Shown: piece by piece, positions 18,712 to 27,500 of the stretch
How the letters are laid out: the number at the start of each line of letters is the position of its first letter
Position numbering within the stretch: the stretch's first letter is position 1
Origin: Candidatus Borreliella tachyglossi
GTDB lineage: Bacteria > Spirochaetota > Spirochaetia > Borreliales > Borreliaceae
Direction of reading: 5' to 3'
Length of the DNA stretch: 64,000 bases
Assembly (NCBI RefSeq): GCF_003076595.1
Contig: NZ_CP025785.1
Coordinates: 526,398-590,397, forward strand
Program-made: the position numbers and the translations under genes
Notes under the pieces: model-generated
The model's input: the letters and a program-made list of their open reading frames with translations, nothing else
Databases searched by the model: none
Told to the model about the DNA's origin: nothing

Positions 18712-19426
18712 GTTGTCTTTTTATTTCAAATATTAAAATTCCTGTTGAAACTGAGACATTTAACGAGTCTATTTTGCCACTAGTTGGAATTCTTACCAGA
18801 AAATCTGAATTTTCTTTACTTAGTTTGTGTATTCCTTTGCCTTCATTACCCATAATAAGGGCAACTTTGGTATCATTTATTTTAATGTTATTTATTTCCT
18901 CTCCTTTGATATCGCTAGCATATATCCAGAATCCATTTTCTTTTAAAAGTTTTATTGCAGTATTTATGTTTGGGACTATTACTTTATTGACATATTGACT
19001 TGCACCAGAGCTAGTACGCAAGACAGTTGAGTTATCTTTGGCACTTCGTCTCTGACTAATAATTACGAGATCAATACTAAATTGCTCTGATGTCCTAAGG
19101 ATTGCACCAAGGTTTTGTGGGTCTTCTATCCCATCAAGTATTAAGATAAATATATTATTCTTGTGTTGAAGTTCTTCTAAAGATTCTTCTAAATTTTTAT
19201 TTCGTTCTTTTGTATTGTTAAATCCCGAAACTTTTAATGTAAAACCCCTGTGATTGTTGTTTCCAATTATTTTAGAAATATCATTAACTTTTATTATTTT
19301 TATGTTGTATTTCTTAGCTAATTCTTCAATATCTCTGCTCTTTGGACTTGTCTTTGAAATATATAATTCAAAGCCTTTATTGTTTTTTATGCTTTCAATT
19401 ATTGAATTAGCGTGTGTAATATACAT
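18698..19426 (-). CDS. rlmB: 23S rRNA 2'-O-methyltransferase, RlmB/TrmH family
   Basis: SPOUT methyltransferase, 242 residues. A small N-terminal substrate-binding domain (residues 1-80) is followed by the trefoil-knot domain with motif 1 LDGIEDPQNLGAILRT, motif 2 ALIMGNEGKGI and motif 3 IPTSGKIDSLNVSVSTGIL. Motif 3 includes the Asn-Val-Ser that contacts S-adenosylmethionine. RlmB (Gm2251 in E. coli) is the best fit; TrmH-like tRNA activity cannot be excluded. It starts one base after the dnaJ stop (TAATATG) with no ribosome site of its own, so it depends on coupling within the heat-shock operon. Confidence 0.88.
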   Translation of the reverse strand: MYITHANSIIESIKNNKGFELYISKTSPKSRDIEELAKKYNIKIIKVNDISKIIGNNNHRGFTLKVSGFNNTKERNKNLEESLEELQHKNNIFILILDGIEDPQNLGAILRTSEQFSIDLVIISQRRSAKDNSTVLRTSSGASQYVNKVIVPNINTAIKLLKENGFWIYASDIKGEEINNIKINDTKVALIMGNEGKGIHKLSKENSDFLVRIPTSGKIDSLNVSVSTGILIFEIKRQLNLL

Positions 19427-19427
19427 A

Positions 19428-20528
19428 TTAAATTTTATTTAAATTTACTTCATCGATATCTTTGATTTCCTTGCTTAAAGCTTCCAGTAAGTTTATGGCA
19501 TTGTAACTTAGATTTTTAGGGGTTTTGATTTTGATAGTCAAGATGAGATTCCCGAATTTTTCTGTCTGGAGTATTGGCATGCCTGCATTTTTAATGATAA
19601 TTTGTTCATTATTTTCTGTTCCTTTTGGAATTTTTATTGCAACTTTTTTTTCTGCTATCGTTTTAATATTTATTTCTTTCCCAAGTGCTGCTTGAGTAAA
19701 GCTTATTGGAAGAGTTGCGTAAAGGTCTTTTCCATTTCTTTTGAAAATTCTGTGAGGTTTTATTGATACTCTTATGTACAGATCTCCGTATTGTTGATTA
19801 TCAGGGTTAATACTACCTTTCCCTCTCATTTTTATTTGCTGAGAATCATCAATTCCTGCTGGTATATTGAGTTCAATTGCCTCTTGATTTTTAAAGCTCC
19901 CTTGTCCTTTGCATGATTTGCATGGATTTGAAATTATTTTCCCATCTCCATGGCATTTTGGACATGTAGTTGTGACCCTGAAAAACCCTCCGCCTTGCAT
20001 TACACGGCCACTACCATTGCACATATTACATATTGAAGGGCTTGTTCCTTTTTCAGATTTTTTACCAAAGCAAGACTGACATAGTTTTTCTTTGGTGATA
20101 TTAATAACATTTTTATAGCCAAAATATGCATCTTCAAGTGATATCTCTATCTGGTATGTTATATCCTTACCCTTTGTATTTTGCCTACCTCTCTCTTGAT
20201 CGCGTCCTCCAGTAAAGAATGAATCAAAGATATCTCCAAAATCTTCAAAAATGTCTGAGAATCCACTGAATCCGCTGGAAAATCCCCCAAATCCTGAGCC
20301 ACCGCCTTCAAAAGCAGTGTGTCCAAACCTATCGTATTGAGCACGCCTATTGTCATCTCCTAAGACCTCATAAGCTTCTGTCGCTTCTTTAAAAAGAGCT
20401 TCAGACTCTTTATTCCCCTGATTTTTGTCAGGATGATATTTAATTGCTATTTTTCTATATGCTTTCTTTATTTCATCTTTTGAGGCTCCTTTTGAGAGCC
20501 CCAAAATTTCATAATAATCTCTTTTCAC
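19428..20528 (-). CDS. dnaJ: Chaperone DnaJ (Hsp40)
   Basis: DnaK co-chaperone, 366 residues. J domain with YHPDKN, Gly/Phe-rich linker (GGGSGFGGFSSGFSGF), then the zinc-finger domain with four Cys pairs: CQSCFGKK, CNMCNGSG, CPKCHGDG and CKSCKGQG. The first pair keeps both Cys but its GxG tail is altered. The C-terminal peptide-binding domains are complete. The start is GTG, sharing one base with the dnaK stop (TAGTG), so translation is coupled. All parts needed for function are present. Confidence 0.96.
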   Translation of the reverse strand: MKRDYYEILGLSKGASKDEIKKAYRKIAIKYHPDKNQGNKESEALFKEATEAYEVLGDDNRRAQYDRFGHTAFEGGGSGFGGFSSGFSGFSDIFEDFGDIFDSFFTGGRDQERGRQNTKGKDITYQIEISLEDAYFGYKNVINITKEKLCQSCFGKKSEKGTSPSICNMCNGSGRVMQGGGFFRVTTTCPKCHGDGKIISNPCKSCKGQGSFKNQEAIELNIPAGIDDSQQIKMRGKGSINPDNQQYGDLYIRVSIKPHRIFKRNGKDLYATLPISFTQAALGKEINIKTIAEKKVAIKIPKGTENNEQIIIKNAGMPILQTEKFGNLILTIKIKTPKNLSYNAINLLEALSKEIKDIDEVNLNKI

Positions 20529-22426
20529 TACCCCTTATCCTCGTCAACAACTTCGTAATCAGCTTCTTTGCTTTCACTGCCTGCATTGTTTTGAGCATTG
20601 CCTTGACTTGCTCCATTAGCTTGAGCATCTTTGTACATCATTTCAGCTATTTTATAAGAAGCTTGTTGAAGTGCTTCTGTTTTTGATTTAATCAAAGATA
20701 CATCTGATTTTTCTAGTGAATCTTTAAGTTCTTTGATTTTATTTTCAATAGATTCCTTGTCTTCACTGGTTATCTTGTCGCCATGTTCTTTGAGAGATTT
20801 CTCTGTTTGATAAATTAAGGAGTTAGCCGTGTTTTTTGCCTCTATGCTTTCTTTTAGCTTTTTATCCTCCTCAGCATGGGCTTCAGCATCTCTAACCATT
20901 CTCTCGATTTCATTTTCAGATAGGCCTGATGATGACTCAATTCGAATCTTTTGTTCCTTTCCAGTTCCCATATCTTTAGCAGACACATGCACTATTCCAT
21001 TTGCATCAATGTCAAAGCTAACCTCGATTTGTGGAACGCCTCTTGGTGCTGATGGTATTCCGTCAAGAATAAAATTACCAAGCACTCTGTTTTGTGATGC
21101 CATTTCACGTTCACCTTGCAACACCTTAATATCTACAGAAGTTTGGTTATCTGCCGCCGTTGAGAATATTTGACTCTTTTTGGTAGGAATTGTAGTATTC
21201 CTTTCAATTAGTTTAGTCATAACACCCCCAAGGGTTTCAATTCCTAGTGAAAGCGGTGTAACATCAAGGAGTACCATATCTTTAGTTTCACCTGTCAAAA
21301 TACCACCTTGAATTGCAGCTCCTATTGCAACAGCTTCATCAGGGTTTACACCTTTATTTGGCTCTTGACCAAATATTTCTTTTACGATTTTCTGAATAGC
21401 TGGGATTCTTGTAGAACCTCCAACAAGTATTACTTCATTTATGTCAGAAGCTTTAAGGCCAGCGTCTTTAATAGCCTTAAGACATGGATCTTTTGTTTTT
21501 TGTACTAAATGATCTACCATCTGTTCAAATTTTGCTCTTGTTAGCGTGTATTGTAGGTGTTTGGGACCATTTGCATCTGCTGTAATGAATGGAAGATTTA
21601 TTGACGCTTCTTGAGCTCCCGATAGTTCTATTTTTGCCTTCTCAGCTGCTTCTTTGAGTCTTTGAAGAGCCATTTTATCGTTTGAGAGGTCAATAGCGCT
21701 ATCTCTTTTAAATTCAGCAATTAAGTGTTTAATGATTTCATCATCAAAGTTATCCCCACCAAGATGGGTGTCGCCATTGGTTGATTTGACTTCGAAAACA
21801 CCATCACCAAGTTCAAGTATTGAGATATCGAATGTCCCCCCACCAAGGTCATAAACAGCGACTATTTCTTCATGTTTTTTCTCGATTCCATAAGCAAGAG
21901 CTGCAGCTGTAGGTTCGTTAACAATTCTTTTAACATCAAGTCCTGCAATCTTTCCAGCATCTTTTGTTGCTTGTCTTTGTGCATCGTTAAAGTAAGCTGG
22001 AACAGTAATGACAGCCTCAGTAACTGTTTCGCCCAAATAGGCTTCAGCCGTTTCTTTCATTTTTGTAAGGGTTGCAGCTGATATTTCTGGGGGTGACATT
22101 TGTTTTTTGATGTTAGAAATGTTTACGCGCGCATCTCCATTTTGACCCTTTTCTACATGGTAAGGAACCATTTTAATTTCACTTGCAACCTCTTCAAACC
22201 TTCTTCCCATAAATCTTTTTATTGAATATATGGTATTTTCAGGATTTGTAACCATTTGGTTCTTTGCAACCTGACCCACAAGTCTCTCACCCTTGATTGT
22301 ATAAGCTACAATTGATGGTGTAGTTCTTCCACCTTCTGAGTTTTGTATTACAACAGGTTTTCCATGCTCCATTATTGCTACACATGAATTTGTTGTTCCA
22401 AGGTCAATTCCTATTATTTTTCCCAT
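20528..22426 (-). CDS. dnaK: Chaperone DnaK (Hsp70)
   Basis: ATP-dependent chaperone, 632 residues. Nucleotide-binding domain with [30 protein letters not shown] and [13 protein letters not shown]; linker [11 protein letters not shown]; substrate-binding and lid domains; C-terminus [12 protein letters not shown] matches the usual EVDED end. The reading frame extends 16 codons further upstream, but the true start is the ATG at 22426: it begins [10 protein letters not shown] and has AAAGGAGG a few bases before it. It lies 28 bases after grpE. Confidence 0.98.
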   Translation of the reverse strand: MGKIIGIDLGTTNSCVAIMEHGKPVVIQNSEGGRTTPSIVAYTIKGERLVGQVAKNQMVTNPENTIYSIKRFMGRRFEEVASEIKMVPYHVEKGQNGDARVNISNIKKQMSPPEISAATLTKMKETAEAYLGETVTEAVITVPAYFNDAQRQATKDAGKIAGLDVKRIVNEPTAAALAYGIEKKHEEIVAVYDLGGGTFDISILELGDGVFEVKSTNGDTHLGGDNFDDEIIKHLIAEFKRDSAIDLSNDKMALQRLKEAAEKAKIELSGAQEASINLPFITADANGPKHLQYTLTRAKFEQMVDHLVQKTKDPCLKAIKDAGLKASDINEVILVGGSTRIPAIQKIVKEIFGQEPNKGVNPDEAVAIGAAIQGGILTGETKDMVLLDVTPLSLGIETLGGVMTKLIERNTTIPTKKSQIFSTAADNQTSVDIKVLQGEREMASQNRVLGNFILDGIPSAPRGVPQIEVSFDIDANGIVHVSAKDMGTGKEQKIRIESSSGLSENEIERMVRDAEAHAEEDKKLKESIEAKNTANSLIYQTEKSLKEHGDKITSEDKESIENKIKELKDSLEKSDVSLIKSKTEALQQASYKIAEMMYKDAQANGASQGNAQNNAGSESKEADYEVVDEDKG

Positions 22427-22454
22427 ATAAAGCCTCCTTTTGTTATTTCTAATA

Positions 22455-23003
22455 TTAGTTTTTGCTTTGTGCAACTTTAACTTTTGCAGTTCTTAAGACC
22501 CGATTGTTATAGCAGTATCCTTTTTGGTATACTTCTAATATTTCAGGTGTACTAAGACCTTCTTTTCCTTCGATGCTTATTGCTTCATGTTGACTTGGAT
22601 CGAAATCCTCACCAGGCTTGCCAAACTTTTTTAAGTTATGTTTTTTGTCAAAGCTTGAGAGTATTTCGCTTTCAATCATACTAATTCCTGATAATAGAGT
22701 CTCAAAATCCTTAGATTGTTTTGATGAATCTATTGCCCTTTCTAAGTTATCAAGAAAGTTAATTATGTCTTTCATTATGTTTTCATTTGCAAATTTGACA
22801 AAATTATCTTTATCTTTTTCAAGTCTTTTTCTGAAATTTTCAAATTCTGCCTGTTTCCTTAGATATAAATCTTTGATATTGGAAATTTCATGCTCTAATT
22901 CAGTAATTTTTTTCTCCATACTTGAACTGTCTTTATTTTGGAGCTTGTCATTTTCTAGTTCTTTGATCTTTGCAGATTCTTCGGATTTTTCATTCTTTTC
23001 CAC
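22455..23003 (-). CDS. grpE: Nucleotide exchange factor GrpE
   Basis: Releases ADP from DnaK. The 182-residue protein has an acidic coiled-coil N-terminus (residues 1-60), [20 protein letters not shown], the LDNLERAI core and the C-terminal beta domain with [10 protein letters not shown] and [11 protein letters not shown]. The start is GTG at 23003 with AGGAGG seven bases before it; the nearest ATG is out of frame. First gene of grpE-dnaK-dnaJ-rlmB. No hrcA gene is adjacent and no CIRCE-type repeat was found upstream. Confidence 0.95.
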   Translation of the reverse strand: MEKNEKSEESAKIKELENDKLQNKDSSSMEKKITELEHEISNIKDLYLRKQAEFENFRKRLEKDKDNFVKFANENIMKDIINFLDNLERAIDSSKQSKDFETLLSGISMIESEILSSFDKKHNLKKFGKPGEDFDPSQHEAISIEGKEGLSTPEILEVYQKGYCYNNRVLRTAKVKVAQSKN

Positions 23004-23024
23004 TTTAGCCTCCTTTCATAAAGC

Positions 23025-23053
23025 ATTTTATCTTTAAAAAAAATATTTTACAA
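23025..23053 (-). promoter_or_regulatory. Predicted sigma-70 promoter of the grpE operon
   Basis: On the minus strand, TTGTAA (23048-23053), a 17-base spacer, and TAAAAT (23025-23030). The -10 ends about 20 bases before the grpE start. Just upstream, at 23059-23070, is the perfect 12-base palindrome TTCTTTAAAGAA inside a longer imperfect dyad (23051-23074), a possible operator. No heat-shock sigma consensus was seen. Confidence 0.6.
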
Positions 23054-23117
23054 ATTTTTTCTTTAAAGAATTTGTGAAGAATTTGATTCATTTTGATTGG
23101 GTTTAAAAGAATTAATA

Positions 23118-23146
23118 TTGATTGCTCAATAAATGTAGTATACTAT
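23118..23146 (+). promoter_or_regulatory. Predicted promoter of the peroxidase gene
   Basis: TTGATT (23118-23123), a 17-base spacer and TACTAT (23141-23146) point toward the peroxidase gene. It is back to back with the grpE promoter, leaving a leader of about 110 bases before the ATG at 23265. Confidence 0.5.
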
Positions 23147-23264
23147 TTACACATATTTTGATTTTGTATACTTATGATGTGTATTTTTTTGTCAAAATAA
23201 AAAATATTATTTATTTCTTTAAAATTGTGTTTAGAAGTTTATTTGAATGTATTGGGGTGTTTTT

Positions 23265-23747
23265 ATGAGTATTTATGATTTTAGGGTAAGGCTTGCATCA
23301 GGTCCTGAGATTTCTATTTCAGATTACATGCGCAAGGTATTATTGATTGTTAATGTGGCAAGCAACTGTAGCTATACAAATCAATATCAGGATCTGGAGA
23401 TGCTTTACAGGATGTATAAGCGGAGAGGCCTTTTTATATTAGGATTTCCTTGTAATCAGTTTGGTTTGCAGGAGCCGGGATCGAATCATGAAATTTTAAG
23501 ATTTTGTCAGACAATTTATAATGTATCCTTTCCTATTTTTTCTAAAATTGATGTTAATGGCGAGAATGCACACCCTCTATACAGATATTTGACAGAAAAT
23601 TCTCCTGAAGAGTTTAAGGGAGATATTCAGTGGAATTTTACTAAGTTTTTAATAAACAGACAAGGTGGAGTAGTCGGAAGATATGATTCTAAAATTCTCC
23701 CAATGAATATTAAGGGTAGAGTTGAAAGATTACTTAATGTGATTTAA
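23265..23747 (+). CDS. Glutathione-peroxidase-family, 2-Cys thiol peroxidase
   Basis: A 160-residue peroxidase. Peroxidatic Cys35 is in VNVASNCSYTNQY, Gln65 in FPCNQFGLQEPGS, and Trp123-Asn124 in WNFTKFL, completing the family tetrad with Cys in place of selenocysteine. Cys81 in ILRFCQTIYNVSFPIF sits where the resolving Cys of yeast and plant thioredoxin-dependent enzymes lies. So the likely reductant is thioredoxin, not glutathione. I chose ATG 23265 (GGGGTG five bases before it) over an in-frame ATG at 23247. No signal peptide, so cytosolic. Borrelia is known to lack glutathione synthesis, so the family name is misleading here. Confidence 0.9.
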   Translation: MSIYDFRVRLASGPEISISDYMRKVLLIVNVASNCSYTNQYQDLEMLYRMYKRRGLFILGFPCNQFGLQEPGSNHEILRFCQTIYNVSFPIFSKIDVNGENAHPLYRYLTENSPEEFKGDIQWNFTKFLINRQGGVVGRYDSKILPMNIKGRVERLLNVI

Positions 23748-23789
23748 GTTTTATTGTAATTTCTCCCATTATTGCGTATTATTTAATTT

Positions 23790-25340
23790 GTGAAAATATG
23801 TATAGCACAGACAAGGTACAGAAGTTTAAGACTTGAGCAAACTCTGGATGAATTTAAAAAAAATTATGATTATGCTCTGAGGAATAACGTTGATATCTTA
23901 ATTTTTCCTTTTATATTTGTTGCTGGTATTGAATATAGAAATTTGTTTAATAGGCCAGAATATTTACAGAGCACTCTTGAAGGACTTAATTTTATAAGAA
24001 ATCAAGTTGATGATAGACTTTGTGTTGTATTTGGACATTATGATTTTAGTGAGGGAAGGTTATTAGACTGTGTGTCGGTAGTGAGGAATCATGAATTTGT
24101 CTTGACAACCAAAAAAATAGATGTTCCAGTATTATTTAATTATAAGGGTCAAAGTGTTGCAGTTTTGAATTTGAGAGATGAGCTTTTGTTTAGAGGACTT
24201 GGATCTGGATTTAATAAGGATTTAAAGAGGACTGATTATCTTTTAATCCCGTCAAAGTCTTATTTTGCTTCTGGGAAGAATAACTTAAGGCTTGAATTTT
24301 TTAGAGAAATAGCTATTCAGAATAAGTTAGAAATTGCTTATGCCAATTTATATGGAGTTCATGATTCTGTTGTATTTGATGGACTGAGTTTTTTTATGGA
24401 CAAGTACGGAAAAATAAGCCAAGCTAAGGAATTTAAAGAAGATATTTTATTGAATGAAGGATTGCATGATTTAGAGCTTGACTCTGATTATAAAATTTTT
24501 GATCAGATTATTTCAGCTATAGTAAACGCCTTGAGGGAATATGTTTATCTTTCTGGATTTGACAAAGTTCATTTGGGCATTTCTGGAGGTATTGATTCTG
24601 CTCTTGTTGCTTATCTTGCATGTACTGCTTTGGGTACACATAAAGTTGTGGGTATTTCTATGCCTAGTAGATATTCATCACAAGGGTCTGTCTCTGATGC
24701 AAAAGAACTTGCTGAAAAATTGGGATTTAAGTTAATTGATATACCTATTGAGGGAGTTTTTAAAGTTACTTTAGAATTTTTTAATGGGTATTTTAATACT
24801 AAGGGTATTACTGAGGAAAATTTACAAGCAAGACTTAGAGGCCTTTTTTTAATGACTTATAGTAATGCAAATAATTCTTTGCTTCTAAATACTGGAAATA
24901 AGAGTGAAATTGCTGTTGGCTATTCCACTCTTTATGGTGACTCTTGTGGAGGGATTGCTTTAATTGGCGATTTATTTAAAAGGGATGTTTATAAGCTTGC
25001 GGAATATATTAATTTGAAAGAAGGAAAACCCATTATACCTATTAATATCCTCTTAAAAGAACCTTCTGCTGAGCTGAGATCGGGTCAAAAAGATAGTGAT
25101 TTTCTTCCTGAATATGAAGTCCTTGATGAGATATTGAGTAGGTATTTACTTGAATGTGAGCCCTTAGAATTGCTTTGCAAATCCTTTGGAAAAGAAGTGG
25201 TCAAAAGGGTATTAGATCTTTATTCTGGTAGTGAGTATAAAAGAAGACAAAGCCCGATGATAGTTAGAGTTTCTAGAAAAGCTTTTGGTAATGATATTTT
25301 ACTACCTATTACAAAGGCTGCGTTGATTTTGGATGAATAA
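23790..25340 (+). CDS. nadE: NAD+ synthetase with degenerate glutaminase domain
   Basis: Makes NAD from deamido-NAD. At 516 residues it has the two-domain layout of glutamine-dependent enzymes: a nitrilase-like N-terminal half (1-225) and an NAD synthase half (about 230-516). The synthase half is well kept: LGISGGIDSALVAYL (P-loop, SGGIDS at 265-270), LNTGNKSE, GDSCGGIALIGDLFKRDVY and EPSAELR. The nitrilase half has lost its catalytic Glu (FPE has become FPF at residues 39-41) and the ICED Cys segment (now AVLNLRDE near 124-131). It probably uses ammonia. GTG start at 23790, no clear ribosome site. Overlaps the next gene by 8 bases. Confidence 0.88.
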   Translation: MKICIAQTRYRSLRLEQTLDEFKKNYDYALRNNVDILIFPFIFVAGIEYRNLFNRPEYLQSTLEGLNFIRNQVDDRLCVVFGHYDFSEGRLLDCVSVVRNHEFVLTTKKIDVPVLFNYKGQSVAVLNLRDELLFRGLGSGFNKDLKRTDYLLIPSKSYFASGKNNLRLEFFREIAIQNKLEIAYANLYGVHDSVVFDGLSFFMDKYGKISQAKEFKEDILLNEGLHDLELDSDYKIFDQIISAIVNALREYVYLSGFDKVHLGISGGIDSALVAYLACTALGTHKVVGISMPSRYSSQGSVSDAKELAEKLGFKLIDIPIEGVFKVTLEFFNGYFNTKGITEENLQARLRGLFLMTYSNANNSLLLNTGNKSEIAVGYSTLYGDSCGGIALIGDLFKRDVYKLAEYINLKEGKPIIPINILLKEPSAELRSGQKDSDFLPEYEVLDEILSRYLLECEPLELLCKSFGKEVVKRVLDLYSGSEYKRRQSPMIVRVSRKAFGNDILLPITKAALILDE

Positions 25341-26913
25341 TAATGCTGTTAGTATATTAAATGAGTTTAATTTAAAATTGGAAAAGATTTTTTTACTTAT
25401 TAGTACTTATTCATATGAGCTCTATAAAGAAACTCCTAGATATTTTTATGATGATATTACAAATTATCTTGAATTAACTTTAGAGATTTCTAATAAATTT
25501 AAGAGTGAACTTGAGGGTTCTGAAGAGTTAAGAATGGGCAAATTTCTTATTAGAAGCATGAAATGTGATTTGATTTCTTATCTATATTTATCTTTAGAAT
25601 TAATAGACCACTCTATGCATTACAGTGAAATTAAAGATGCTGGTATTGCTTTTTTCAAGGCTATTTCTTTTAAAATTTCATCAATAATATCTTTTACGGA
25701 GATTGAGCTTGAAAATTTGGTTATATCTCCTAATCTTACAAGTAAACAGGTTTCACATAAAGATGGGTATAGGATATTAATTTTCTCTGCTGATAAGATC
25801 TATCGTAAAAGACTTACAAAATATTTGATTTTAAAAGGATATAGTGTTATATATACAGATACTTTTGATTCTTTTACTAAGTCGCTCCGTGATGATTTTT
25901 ATAATTTAGTTATTCTTGATTTTGTTTCAGACAAAGATATAGGATTAATTTTAGACTTGCTTAGAGGTATTAAAAAAAATAGTCTTTATAAGAAAGTTCC
26001 TGTTATTGTTATTTCTGAGATAAATAGATCAGATATTATTAAGACTTTTATTGAAGAGGAAGCTGATGATTATTTTTTAAGAAGTTTAGATTTCTTAGTG
26101 TTAAGTATTAGGATAAGTAATTTTATTGAAAAGAATAAGGTTATAGAGCAGGGGCAAAAATATTTAGACCTTATGCTTAAGGGTAGAGAATATCTTGAGA
26201 GTGAATTGATTGCGGCTGGGAATTATGTTAAAAGCTTATTGCCTGAGAAGATGCAAAACGGATTCTTTAGTGCCAATTGGATTTTTGTTCCCTCAGAAAA
26301 AATTGGAGGCGATTTCTTTAATTATTATTTTTTGGGTGATGATGAACTGGCAATATATTTAATAGATATTTCAGGTCATGGGATAGGTTCAGCACTGCTG
26401 TCTCTTAGTGTTGCAAGTGTTATTAACTCTTATGTTATGAATAATAGTAATATTAGTCCTTCAGCAGTCTTAAGATATGTTAATAATTATTTTGTTAAAT
26501 TTAGAAGTGATATGTTTATTGCATTGTGGTATGGCGTACTAAATGTAAAAACAAGACAGCTTAGGTTCGCATCAGCGGGGGCACCGCCTGTTATTGTTTT
26601 AAGTTCGAGAGATAATATTTGCCTAGAGTCAAGGGGAATGATTCTGGGAATTGAAGAGGTGTATTCTTATAAGGAGAGTGAGGTTTTATTAAGCAAGTCT
26701 TCACACATCTTGCTCTTTAGTGATGGTGTTTATGAGATTGAAAATAAGGAAAATTTAATAATGTCTATTGATGATTTTTATGAGATAATTAAAAAGAATT
26801 CATATAACTTAGATGATTTTATTTTAATGCGCCTTTATGAGAATATGTTGAATTTATCAAAATATAATACATTTAGAGATGATTTCTCTATTCTAGAGTT
26901 TATTATTAATTAG
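25333..26913 (+). CDS. Receiver-like / PP2C (SpoIIE-type) phosphatase protein
   Basis: A 526-residue cytosolic signalling protein. Residues 1-140 are helical and unrecognised. Residues about 143-260 fold like a response-regulator receiver (YRILIFSADKIYRKRL, LVILDFVSDKDIG, VPVIVISE), but the acidic pair is missing and the switch Lys is Arg (DDYFLRSL). Residues about 290-526 are an RsbU/SpoIIE-type Ser/Thr phosphatase domain with GGDFFNYYF, DISGHGIGSALLSL, SAGAPP, FSDGVYE and FRDDFSIL, so metal-binding Asp residues are kept. An anti-anti-sigma-like target is the usual partner in other bacteria; none is visible here. The start overlaps nadE. Confidence 0.82.
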   Translation: MNNNAVSILNEFNLKLEKIFLLISTYSYELYKETPRYFYDDITNYLELTLEISNKFKSELEGSEELRMGKFLIRSMKCDLISYLYLSLELIDHSMHYSEIKDAGIAFFKAISFKISSIISFTEIELENLVISPNLTSKQVSHKDGYRILIFSADKIYRKRLTKYLILKGYSVIYTDTFDSFTKSLRDDFYNLVILDFVSDKDIGLILDLLRGIKKNSLYKKVPVIVISEINRSDIIKTFIEEEADDYFLRSLDFLVLSIRISNFIEKNKVIEQGQKYLDLMLKGREYLESELIAAGNYVKSLLPEKMQNGFFSANWIFVPSEKIGGDFFNYYFLGDDELAIYLIDISGHGIGSALLSLSVASVINSYVMNNSNISPSAVLRYVNNYFVKFRSDMFIALWYGVLNVKTRQLRFASAGAPPVIVLSSRDNICLESRGMILGIEEVYSYKESEVLLSKSSHILLFSDGVYEIENKENLIMSIDDFYEIIKKNSYNLDDFILMRLYENMLNLSKYNTFRDDFSILEFIIN

Positions 26914-26939
26914 TAGGTATGTCAGAAGACAGTATAAGC

Positions 26940-27386
26940 TTACTTCTTTTTAGTTTCTCCTTTTTTAATGTTTTTTAGATGTTTGTTTTGTGTGTTTGCG
27001 TGATCAAGAGATTTGAATAACTTGGTAAGTGTCCAGGTTGAAAACCTTATATAAAGTTTTTTAAAGGGATTTTTTGTATTCTTAAGTAGTACTTTAAGAG
27101 ATTCTAAGTTCATTATAGTGATTATCTCTCTTAAAGTTCTTGGCAAGCTATTGAAAATCTTAGAACCAACTTTGTGTTCTTCCAAGATGAAATTTTGAAG
27201 CATTATTTGATCTTTTTTTTGCAATCTTCTCATGTATAACTTAAGTATTCTTTCTTGAGATCTCATTATTTCTGAATTTATTTGTTCTTGTTTTTTTGAT
27301 ATTTTCTTGTTTGATTCAATAATAGGTTTCTTAGGAAGAGATTTGTATGGATTTGTTCCTGGGATATGATTTTTTGGAATCTTCAT
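26940..27386 (-). CDS. Small basic protein, function unknown
   Basis: A 148-residue Lys/Arg-rich protein with no signal peptide and no recognised domain. Residues 25-65 are predicted helical (KKQEQINSEIMRSQERILKL), residues 75-100 contain LPRTLREIITIMNLESLKVL, and the tail is strongly basic (KNIKKGETKKK). An AGGAGC site precedes the ATG, supporting a real gene. It lies alone on the minus strand, convergent with the phosphatase gene and divergent from the next gene. RNA or DNA contact would fit the charge, but this is speculation. Confidence 0.6.
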   Translation of the reverse strand: MKIPKNHIPGTNPYKSLPKKPIIESNKKISKKQEQINSEIMRSQERILKLYMRRLQKKDQIMLQNFILEEHKVGSKIFNSLPRTLREIITIMNLESLKVLLKNTKNPFKKLYIRFSTWTLTKLFKSLDHANTQNKHLKNIKKGETKKK

Positions 27387-27500
27387 TTATTTTTGCTCCT
27401 ATTAAATTACTTATACATACCTCAATTAATTTTATTAAGTTTTTTGCTTTTATACAACCAATATTGCTATTTTGATTTTTTATTATTAGTATTTATTCAT

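Noticed and set aside
20829-21508. Plus-strand frames opposite dnaK
   Set aside because: Shadow frames of a strongly conserved gene, with no independent support.
22427-22474. Upstream start for DnaK
   Set aside because: The AAAGGAGG site and the invariant [10 protein letters not shown] place the start at 22426.
23004-23246. CIRCE element upstream of grpE
   Set aside because: No TTAGCACTC/GAGTGCTAA pair with nine-base spacing was found; only an unrelated AT-rich dyad is present.
27366-27500. Extended Leu/Phe-rich N-terminus of the protein at 27501
   Set aside because: It overlaps the divergent gene and precedes a much better signal-anchor start; low complexity suggests chance.
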